In this document: piece by piece, positions 25,917 through 32,922 of the stretch
How positions within the stretch are numbered: the first letter of the stretch is position 1
Layout: every line of letters starts with the position of its first letter
Source of the DNA: an uncultured Lachnospiraceae bacterium
GTDB lineage: Bacteria; Bacillota; Clostridia; Lachnospirales; Lachnospiraceae
Direction of reading: 5' to 3'
Length of the DNA: 42,245 nucleotides
Assembly (NCBI GenBank): GCA_946566685.1
Contig: CAMNXA010000006.1
Location: forward strand, 78,699 to 120,943
Program-made: the position numbers and the translations under genes
The notes under the pieces: generated by a model
Seen by the model: the letters and a program-made list of their open reading frames with translations, nothing else
Databases searched by the model: none
Told to the model about the DNA's origin: nothing

Positions 25917-27435
25917 ATGATTCCTCCTTCTGTCCTTCACTGAATTCAGAGATTGTCGCAACAATCTTTTCCTGGGTGAGCTGTTCCCCCGCGATTTCCC
26001 CGATGACCCTGCCGACATTGATAACCACTACCCGGTCACAGACTCCAACTGTCTCCGGCATCTCCGAGGAAATGACAATAATGCTGATTCCCTCATCACT
26101 CAGCCTTCTTAACAGCTGATGGATCTCCGCTTTTGCGCCCACATCGATTCCTCTTGTGGGCTCATCCAGGATAAGCACCTTCGGTTTCATGGCAAGAAGC
26201 TTGGCCAACATCAGTTTCTGCTGATTTCCGCCGGACAGGCTTCCGATGTTTTGAAATGGCGATGCGTATTTCACATTCAGCATTTCTTTGTACTTCTGTG
26301 TTGCCAATTCCGCCTCTTTGCTGCTCACTAACCCATAATGGGAAAAGGCATCGATCTGCGGCGCAATCATATTTTCAATCAGGGACATTTCCAGGAACAG
26401 GCCATCTTTCTTACGGTCTTCCGTCAAATAGCAGATACCTGCCCTGGCCGCTTCTTTGCAGTTCGAAATAGTCATCTTGTGTCCTTCTACATAAATATCC
26501 CCCGCCTGCCTCTTATCTATGCCGCAGATACACCTTGCGATCTCTGTTCTCCCCGCGCCCACAAGTCCGCACAATCCAAGGATTTCTCCCTGATAAGTGG
26601 AAAAGCTGATGTTCTCAAAAACGGGTTTTCTGGTAAGTCCCTCAACCCGCAGCATCTCCCTTCCGCGCTTGTTGCTCTTTTGGGGATAAAGATTTTCCAG
26701 TTCCCTGCCTACCATATTGGAAACCACATGCTCTGCATCCGTATCCTGGACAGACAGCGTCTCTATCTTACAGCCATCCCGCATAATGGTGATCGTATCG
26801 CATAGCTGAAAAATCTCTTCCATTTTATGACTGATATAGAAAATACCGATTCCCTGATCAGCCAGTCTGCGGATAACCCTGAACAGTCCCCTGGCTTCCC
26901 CTTCATTTAAACTGGAAGTGGGCTCATCAAAAATCAATACTTTGCAGTCTGAAGATAACGCCTTGGCAATCTCCACCATCTGCTGCTTCGCGACACTTAA
27001 GGAACTGACCAGTTCTTCCGGCGCAATGCTCTTGCCGCTTTCCCCGAACTGATTCAAGATACTTCTGGACTCCCGATTCAGACTCTCGTTGTCTACCATA
27101 CCTTTCGCGGTTGGCAGATGCCCGATAAAAATATTATTTCCTACCGACAGATCCTGACACAACGCCAGCTCCTGATGCACAAATCCAATGCCGGACATCT
27201 GGGCGTCATTGGGATTATGAAAATGAACCTGCTCGCCATCCAGATAAATACTGCCGGCATCAGCCGGGAAAACACCCGAAATGATGTTCATAAGGGTAGA
27301 CTTGCCCGCACCATTCTCGCCAACCAATGCATGGATCTCTCCCTTTTTCAGTTCCACCGTCACACCTTTTAAAGCATATGTACCGGTAAAATGTTTCTCT
27401 ATATTCTCTGCTTTCAGCACCACATTCTGATCCAA
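25897..27435 (-). CDS. CUT2 sugar ABC transporter ATPase, two tandem domains
   Basis: A 512-residue protein with two ABC ATPase domains. The first has Walker A GENGAGKST, signature LSVAKQQ and Walker B LIFDEPTSSL. The second has a degenerate P-loop (GLVGAGRTEI), signature LSGGNQQK and LILDEPTRGID, as usual for RbsA/XylG-type proteins. TTG 27435 is the preferred start: AGGAGG lies 10 bp upstream and the conserved part (DQNVVLKAENIEKHF) begins there. ATG 27522 and 27471 lie in the leader. First gene of the five-gene operon, with a promoter at 27492-27519. Confidence 0.9.
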   Translation of the reverse strand: MDQNVVLKAENIEKHFTGTYALKGVTVELKKGEIHALVGENGAGKSTLMNIISGVFPADAGSIYLDGEQVHFHNPNDAQMSGIGFVHQELALCQDLSVGNNIFIGHLPTAKGMVDNESLNRESRSILNQFGESGKSIAPEELVSSLSVAKQQMVEIAKALSSDCKVLIFDEPTSSLNEGEARGLFRVIRRLADQGIGIFYISHKMEEIFQLCDTITIMRDGCKIETLSVQDTDAEHVVSNMVGRELENLYPQKSNKRGREMLRVEGLTRKPVFENISFSTYQGEILGLCGLVGAGRTEIARCICGIDKRQAGDIYVEGHKMTISNCKEAARAGICYLTEDRKKDGLFLEMSLIENMIAPQIDAFSHYGLVSSKEAELATQKYKEMLNVKYASPFQNIGSLSGGNQQKLMLAKLLAMKPKVLILDEPTRGIDVGAKAEIHQLLRRLSDEGISIIVISSEMPETVGVCDRVVVINVGRVIGEIAGEQLTQEKIVATISEFSEGQKEESYEEQVG

Positions 27436-27454
27436 CTTCTCTCTTCCTCCTTCC

Positions 27455-27480
27455 TGTTCGTTTTTATTCATTTGTGTTCG
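27455..27480. promoter_or_regulatory. Paired TGTTCG repeats in the transporter operon leader
   Basis: Two direct TGTTCG copies (27455-27460 and 27475-27480), 20 bp apart, lie between the promoter and the start of the ATPase gene. They are a candidate binding site for the divergent DeoR regulator. Confidence 0.35.
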
Positions 27481-27491
27481 AATATGTTTAT

Positions 27492-27519
27492 ATTTTATCG
27501 CTTTCTTTTGTTTTGTCAA
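27492..27519 (-). promoter_or_regulatory. Sigma-A-type promoter of the arabinoside transport/hydrolysis operon
   Basis: TTGACA (27519-27514), a 16-bp spacer and TAAAAT (27497-27492). It lies inside a very T-rich tract (plus strand) that fills much of the 307-bp divergent region to the DeoR gene. Confidence 0.7.
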
Positions 27520-27636
27520 CATTTTTGTTTGTATTTGTGTGTTTTTGTAAGTTTTTTACGAATTCCATTTTTTCTTTTTGTTTATATTTTTGTTTTTTTA
27601 TTTATTTGTCTCTTTCCCAAAAATGTCATACTATGT

Positions 27637-27642
27637 TATAAT
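27637..27642 (+). promoter_or_regulatory. -10 box of the DeoR gene
   Basis: TATAAT at 27637-27642, with only a weak -35 (TTCCCA, 27614-27619) 17 bp upstream. It gives a leader of about 95 nt. Confidence 0.45.
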
Positions 27643-27742
27643 GTCTACGAAAGTACTGAGCAGTGCCACTCCATAAGATGGCAAATTGGCTGCTTGCAGA
27701 CGTAAAACTTTCTATATCATAAAAAGAAACCGGAGATTTCAA

Positions 27743-28519
27743 ATGTTACCACTTAAACGTCTCGAAGAAATCAAAGACATTCTGACCAAAAACAAACAGG
27801 CTGATGTCATTTCCCTTGCCCAGACTCTAAATGTGACGGAAGCAACCATCCGCAGGGATCTCGAAAAGCTGGAGAACGAGCACTTTCTCACACGTACACA
27901 CGGCGGGGCTGTGCTAAATGAATCCAAACACCCGGAAATCTCTCTGTTTACTTTGCAGGAAGACAGCATTGAACGATACCAGAATATCGGCAAAATAGCT
28001 TCCCAGTTTATCCAGAATAACGAAACCGTATTTCTTGGCCCCGGTACCTGCTCCCGCTTTGTAGCCCGCAACCTGACAAACAAAGTGAATGTGACAATCG
28101 TCACAACGGATATGATGGTAGCCCACGACTGTTCGCTATACAGTCCCAATGCGGCTGTCATTCTCGCCGGCGGGAACCTGAATCCCACCACCCTGGAATT
28201 ATATGGACAGACAACTGACAATTTCCTTGAGACCTTCTATTTCAGCACGGCTTTTTTAGATATTGACGGGATCACTATGGCGCGGGGATACTCTGTATCC
28301 TCACTAAACAAGGCTTTCTTGACTCAAAATGTACTAAAACTATCAAAAAAAGCTTTCGCACTCTGCCCTTATGACCGTTTTGATGTGGAATCCTATGCTA
28401 CCGTAGGTGACATCAACCTATTTGAATCTGTCATCACGAATGAACGAGTTGCAGATTCTTTTAAGGAATACTATTTCCAACACAAAATACAGTTATTTGC
28501 AACTTTTAACATAATGTAA
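27743..28519 (+). CDS. DeoR-family transcriptional regulator
   Basis: A 258-residue DeoR regulator: N-terminal winged helix (MLPLKRLEEIKDIL; helix-turn-helix near VISLAQTLNVTEATIRRDL) and a C-terminal sugar-phosphate-sensing domain (HGGAVLNE hinge, then FLGPGTCSRFVARNL). These regulators usually repress sugar genes until a phosphorylated sugar binds. It is divergent from the transporter/GH127/GH31 operon, so that operon is the probable target. ATG 27743 is the first codon with a GGAG site (8 bp) and starts the conserved domain; the longer frame from 27686 is not conserved in style. Confidence 0.92.
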   Translation: MLPLKRLEEIKDILTKNKQADVISLAQTLNVTEATIRRDLEKLENEHFLTRTHGGAVLNESKHPEISLFTLQEDSIERYQNIGKIASQFIQNNETVFLGPGTCSRFVARNLTNKVNVTIVTTDMMVAHDCSLYSPNAAVILAGGNLNPTTLELYGQTTDNFLETFYFSTAFLDIDGITMARGYSVSSLNKAFLTQNVLKLSKKAFALCPYDRFDVESYATVGDINLFESVITNERVADSFKEYYFQHKIQLFATFNIM

Positions 28520-28608
28520 CCGCCCGGCTGCCGGGGAGATTGCAGTAAACTGCTCTGACATGGGGATGCCTCAACCAGTCGTGTTGGCGCCCCGGAATGG
28601 AGATGATC

Positions 28609-30087
28609 ATGAAAGATATTTTATTATCCTGTGAAGACATCAGTTTGTCCTTAAACGGCATTTCTATCATCGAAAATATAAACCTCTCCCTAAACCGCGG
28701 AGAGTTCCATCTGCTGCTCGACAAAAATGGCGCCGGCAAGACCACCATGGCAAATATCTTAAGCGGTATCTACCCGTATGGCTCCTACAGCGGTAATATT
28801 TATTATAAAAACAAAGAATTACAGCTGAAAATTCCCAAAGACGCCTTAAAAGAAAATATTGTCACCATTCATCAGGATATCTGTCTGTTTGAGGACATGA
28901 CGATCGCAGAAAATCTCTATGCCAACCTGCCATCCAAGACCGCCCCAAAGACCTTTACTTCCCTTGAGAAAAAGATTAAAATGGCCAATGAATTTTTGTC
29001 TGAACATGACTGCCCCATCGACTCTTCACTTCTTGTCCGTCAGTGCAGTCAATTTATAAAAAGAAAGATAGAACTGCTGCGATTGTACCTGATGCAGCCT
29101 GAGCTTTTGATCTTGGATGAACCTGTGGCTATCGTGAGCAATTATGATATGAAATTCTTCCTGGATCTGCTTTCCTATTTTAAAAAGAAGGGGGTTACCA
29201 TACTCTGCATTTCCTATAATTATGAAGCTTTTATCCATTTGGTAGACCATATTTCCATCTTCCGCGAGGAAGGCCCCGGCTATACCATCAGCCAATCCGA
29301 CCTTCAGCAGGAAGACCTCTCCCATCTTCTGGTCAGGGATTTCTGTCAAAACAGATACCCCAAAATTGATGTGAAAAAGGGCGAGGAGGTTCTCTGCGCC
29401 GAAAATCTTTCTAACGACCTGACAATAAAAGATATTTCCTTTACTTTACACCAGGGAGAAATCCTGGGGTTCTTTGGCAGTTCCGGTTCCGGCAGGGAAA
29501 CCCTGTCCAAAGCCTTATTCGGTCTGGAACCCTGCCACAGCGGAACCATCTATATCGATCGGCTTCCTGCCCATATTACCTCTCCGGAAAAAGCTATCGA
29601 TCTGGGAATCGCATATATCACAGATGATCGGAGTAATTACGGACTGTTTCAAAATCTGGATCTTCTTGAAAATGTAAACTCCGTCAAAGGAAATAACTAT
29701 AAGTCTTTCTGGACAAGAACCCATGCGGAGCAAAACAGATATGCCTGGTATGCTGACAAAATGAATCTGGAACTTTCACCGGATTCCATCGCCAGACACT
29801 TATCCGGCGGAGAACAGCAAAAGCTTATTCTAATGCGCTGGATCATGTCTTCTGCCCGGATTTTTATCTTTAACGAACCGACACAGAGCATTGATATCCC
29901 CTCCAAGATCGATGTGTATAATATGTTCAACGATCTGGTCCTGAAAGGGGCTTCCATACTTTTATTCAGTTCTAATCTGGAAGAATTGCTGGGTGTCTGC
30001 GATCGGGTAATCTTTATCAAGCAGGGGCTGATCTCCGGTGAAGTATCCCGTATGGATATCGCACAGCCTATTGAGGATTATTTTTAA
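28609..30087 (+). CDS. Second CUT2-type ATPase with degenerate motifs, no own permease
   Basis: A 492-residue tandem ABC ATPase of the RbsA kind. Domain 1 keeps Walker A (DKNGAGKTT) and Walker B (LLILDEPVAI), but the signature motif is lost (QCSQFIKRK) and the H-loop His is replaced (CISYNYE). Domain 2 has GSSGSGRE, an intact LSGGEQQK signature and a Walker B with Asn for Asp (IFIFNEPTQSID). It follows DeoR by 89 bp with no permease or binding protein. It may share the divergent permease, act as a regulator, or be decaying. ATG 28609 has GGAG 6 bp upstream, better than the in-frame ATGs at 28597 and 28603. Confidence 0.83.
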   Translation: MKDILLSCEDISLSLNGISIIENINLSLNRGEFHLLLDKNGAGKTTMANILSGIYPYGSYSGNIYYKNKELQLKIPKDALKENIVTIHQDICLFEDMTIAENLYANLPSKTAPKTFTSLEKKIKMANEFLSEHDCPIDSSLLVRQCSQFIKRKIELLRLYLMQPELLILDEPVAIVSNYDMKFFLDLLSYFKKKGVTILCISYNYEAFIHLVDHISIFREEGPGYTISQSDLQQEDLSHLLVRDFCQNRYPKIDVKKGEEVLCAENLSNDLTIKDISFTLHQGEILGFFGSSGSGRETLSKALFGLEPCHSGTIYIDRLPAHITSPEKAIDLGIAYITDDRSNYGLFQNLDLLENVNSVKGNNYKSFWTRTHAEQNRYAWYADKMNLELSPDSIARHLSGGEQQKLILMRWIMSSARIFIFNEPTQSIDIPSKIDVYNMFNDLVLKGASILLFSSNLEELLGVCDRVIFIKQGLISGEVSRMDIAQPIEDYF

Positions 30088-30108
30088 ACTATAAATCAAA
30101 TTTTATTC

Positions 30109-30158
30109 TTGACGCCATTTCAAAAAGTGATATAATGACATTATAATGACATGTCATA
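30109..30158 (+). promoter_or_regulatory. Promoter and operator of the 30178 XRE gene
   Basis: TTGACG (30109-30114), 16 bp, TATAAT (30131-30136). The -10 is part of two perfect 11-bp tandem copies of TATAATGACAT (30131-30141, 30142-30152), and the second runs into the palindrome ATGACATGTCAT (30147-30158) over the start point. Likely autoregulation. Confidence 0.7.
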
Positions 30159-30177
30159 TTGGCCGAAAGGAGAAACG

Positions 30178-30975
30178 ATGAGTGCAAAAATCATAAAAGG
30201 AAGCGCAGAACTGGGACTTAAGATCCGGACGAGGCGGAACGAACTTGGCCTTACGATTGAGGATGCCGCTTCCCGGGCAGGCGTTGGCACCAAAACCTGG
30301 AGCCGGTACGAAGCGGGGGAATCGATCCGGCGGGACAAGATACTCCCGGTCTGTAAGACACTGAATTGGCATGTGCTGCCAGGGCAGGAAGAAACCGTTC
30401 ATGAAGATAACAATATTGACGAATACAGAACCAGCAGCTTATGGTCTCAGGCCCTGGCCGATTGCTGTGGAGAGGCCGCCGCGGTATCATTTGTCATCGG
30501 AAGCGATATTCTTCTGGACAATATCACGCAGGATTTGGAGAGTCTCTCCCGCAGACCCAAGGGAACACATATTGGGGAATTGGAGCTTTCCTGGCTCAAA
30601 GACAGTCTGCCCGCACAATTCCTGATGCAGTATGATTATGACTTTCTGTGTTATCTCAAAGCCACCCTCATTCGGTATCGGGAACAGGCCGCAGACGGGG
30701 ATCTTTTTGTAGCCCATACGGTTGCAGAAGAATTGACACTGTATTTGATCATGGAAGAATCGGAGTTCTTGATGGAGAGCATCCTGCCTGATCTGGAACA
30801 GGATGAGACCGACTCCGAGGAATGTTACTTTGATGCCGCCAATTGGGCAGACTGGCCGTTTGACCTTTTTGATGATATGGATATTGTTACCTTTTTATAC
30901 TCCGGCCACTATCTTGACAAGGATCATCCCTACCACTTTGACCATTGGCAGGAAGCGCAGTTTTACATTAGATAA
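30178..30975 (+). CDS. XRE-family regulator with acidic C-terminal domain
   Basis: A 265-residue protein. The XRE helix-turn-helix lies at residues 9-62 (LGLTIEDAASRAGVGTKTWSRYE). The long C-terminal domain is mostly helical and acidic (EQDETDSEE, FDLFDDMD) and has no recognised fold. ATG 30178 is chosen because AAAGGAG lies 5 bp upstream; ATG 30151 lies within the operator. Its 3' end overlaps the convergent S66 peptidase gene by 13 bp. The tandem-repeat operator over its own promoter points to autoregulation. Target genes elsewhere are unknown. Confidence 0.82.
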   Translation: MSAKIIKGSAELGLKIRTRRNELGLTIEDAASRAGVGTKTWSRYEAGESIRRDKILPVCKTLNWHVLPGQEETVHEDNNIDEYRTSSLWSQALADCCGEAAAVSFVIGSDILLDNITQDLESLSRRPKGTHIGELELSWLKDSLPAQFLMQYDYDFLCYLKATLIRYREQAADGDLFVAHTVAEELTLYLIMEESEFLMESILPDLEQDETDSEECYFDAANWADWPFDLFDDMDIVTFLYSGHYLDKDHPYHFDHWQEAQFYIR

Positions 30976-32021
30976 ATCTTTTGACGCCGCATGTCTACTT
31001 TGGCCATAGCACCGTATTGCAAGGTACATCTCGGTATCGCATGTCCAAAATTCACATTATAGACAATCGGCAGTTCCCTTTTGTTTATCACCTTTATCAG
31101 GATATCCTTATATTCCTCATAATAAGCCTCATCCTGCGGCTTTCCAACCAAAACGCCATTTACCGCATCAAAGACACCCTTTTCCTTAAGGGCACAGAGT
31201 TCTTTCCGGAAAAGTTCCGGCACGGGCTTTTCTTCACTGGTCTCTATAAATAATATTTTGCCCTTCCAGGCTTCTTTTTCCGGAAAGATTCCATATTTGC
31301 CGCAAACCTCTTTTTCATCTGCATATCTGGTAGACGTCAAAATATCATATAAACTATCCAGACAGCCGCCTAGCAACGCTCCCTGAAAAACTTCGCTCCC
31401 CTGAAGCAGTTCAAAACCATGCTCTTCTCTATGAGCCTTTCTTTCCGTTCCGATTGCCGCTCTGGAAAAGTCCGTTCTCTCCTCATACCAAACCTCACTG
31501 GATACGATCTCACGAAGTTCGTTCCCTTCCAGATAGCTTTCAAACGCTCTTTTACTATAGGGAAGCATCTCCTCTGCCAGTTCCCCCAAGTCGCATATAA
31601 AGTTGGGGCCGTAATAGGTCGACAGTCCAAGCTTATAAAACATCAGATGATTGATTGTCGTATCGGAAAAGCCGGTAAATAATTTCGGATTCTTATGCAC
31701 TGCCTGGATAAACTCCGCATCTTCCATCAGATAGGGCAAAAGCCTATAGGTGTCATCCCCGCCGATCGCGCAGATAATTCCCGCAATGGAATCATCCAAA
31801 AAAGCTGTTTTTAAATCTTCTGCCCTCGCCTCCGGATGATCTTGCAAATACTGCACACCCCTTAAAGCATTTGGCATAAATACCGGCTCCAGCCCGTACT
31901 CCTTTAATCTTTTTACCCCTATTTCTATCGTGTGACTGCAAAAATCCTCGCCCAACATACCGCTTGATAAACTTACGACCGCTACCCTGTCACCTTTACT
32001 CCATTTTCCTGCGTACTGCAT
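30963..32021 (-). CDS. S66-family serine peptidase (LD-carboxypeptidase/MccF-like)
   Basis: A 352-residue soluble protein. The S66 triad can be placed at Ser119 (TGFSDTT), Glu260 (KILFIETSEE) and His327 (NFGHAIPR); the N-terminal GDRVAVVSLSSG and GIICAIGGDDTYRLLPYL are typical. The family includes LD-carboxypeptidases, which trim murein tetrapeptides, and MccF-like enzymes, which cleave the amide of microcin C-type nucleotide compounds. The internal length and GFSDTT context lean to the MccF-like branch, but I cannot decide. Third gene of the GH112 operon; its ATG follows the epimerase stop directly, with GGAG 8 bp upstream. Confidence 0.87.
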   Translation of the reverse strand: MQYAGKWSKGDRVAVVSLSSGMLGEDFCSHTIEIGVKRLKEYGLEPVFMPNALRGVQYLQDHPEARAEDLKTAFLDDSIAGIICAIGGDDTYRLLPYLMEDAEFIQAVHKNPKLFTGFSDTTINHLMFYKLGLSTYYGPNFICDLGELAEEMLPYSKRAFESYLEGNELREIVSSEVWYEERTDFSRAAIGTERKAHREEHGFELLQGSEVFQGALLGGCLDSLYDILTSTRYADEKEVCGKYGIFPEKEAWKGKILFIETSEEKPVPELFRKELCALKEKGVFDAVNGVLVGKPQDEAYYEEYKDILIKVINKRELPIVYNVNFGHAIPRCTLQYGAMAKVDMRRQKIYLM

Positions 32022-32885
32022 CTATATCTTCTCCATATAATAGTCTAAAAGCTCATAAATCCAGTCTTCCAGCCGCGAAAACTCATACCCCAGAGCCTTT
32101 GCCTTGTCCGTACATATACTATATTCCGGTGCCCCATTATAGGGAGCCTCGTCCCCTGACGCATCGATGACCGCCCTGGCTCCGGTCCTTTTCTCAACAT
32201 AGGCAATGATTTCTCTTAAGGAAATGGTGCCATAAGAAGCGCCGTTAAATGCCCCGGTCACATCCTGATCCGCCAAAAAGGCCATAAATTCTCCGGCTTC
32301 CTCCGAGCGGATAAACCCCATCTGACAATCCACATTATCAATGTGCATCGGTATGGACTTCATCGTGTGCTCTACATAAAACAACAGCCTTTTGGTATAG
32401 TCGTCCTTCCCGATCACAAACGGATATCTGACAGCCACCCATCTTCGGTCCGGATACCGCTGCCACAGTGCATACTCCGCCTGACGCTTTACCTTTTCAT
32501 AAGTAAAATCTCTCCTGTTGCACCAGATCAGTTCCCCGCCCATACCGTCAAAATCTTCCTCAACAGTATTGATATGTTTGGGGTCATATATCGCCGTACT
32601 CGACATATAGATATACAGGCCGCAATCTATGACATCCATAACGTACTTAATATCATTGGAACAATAGGCAATCTTATCAATGACAACATCATAATGCACA
32701 CCGGCTAAAGCAGCCCGGACACTTTCTTTTTCAGTTCTTTCCAGAAAGATTCTTCGCACCTTATCTCCAAAAGGGTCTGCTGCCTTTCCGCGGGTTGCGA
32801 TCGTGACATCGTGTCCCTTTGACAAAAGGGCATTCACCATGGGTATCCCGAAAAATTTCGTTCCGCCAATGACCAAAATCTTCAT
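32022..32885 (-). CDS. NAD-dependent epimerase/dehydratase (extended SDR)
   Basis: A 287-residue extended SDR. The Rossmann motif is MKILVIGGTKFFG at the N-terminus (GxxxFxG form), and Y-E-K-V-K gives the catalytic Tyr-x3-Lys. The middle (SSTAIYDP, RYPFVIGKDDYTKRLLFYVE) fits sugar-nucleotide epimerases/reductases, but it is not a typical GalE. ATG 32885 has GGAGG 7 bp upstream and begins the conserved fold; the frame to 32942 runs into the GH112 gene. It lies 37 bp after the phosphorylase, so a role in converting the released sugar or its nucleotide form is plausible but not shown. Confidence 0.87.
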   Translation of the reverse strand: MKILVIGGTKFFGIPMVNALLSKGHDVTIATRGKAADPFGDKVRRIFLERTEKESVRAALAGVHYDVVIDKIAYCSNDIKYVMDVIDCGLYIYMSSTAIYDPKHINTVEEDFDGMGGELIWCNRRDFTYEKVKRQAEYALWQRYPDRRWVAVRYPFVIGKDDYTKRLLFYVEHTMKSIPMHIDNVDCQMGFIRSEEAGEFMAFLADQDVTGAFNGASYGTISLREIIAYVEKRTGARAVIDASGDEAPYNGAPEYSICTDKAKALGYEFSRLEDWIYELLDYYMEKI

Positions 32886-32922
32886 GGCATTGCCTCCGTT
32901 TAAATCCTGGCAAGCGTACAGA

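Noticed and set aside
27530..27620. T-rich tract as a terminator or origin-like element
   Set aside because: No stem precedes it and no repeated DnaA-like boxes were found; it is more likely AT-rich promoter DNA between divergent genes.
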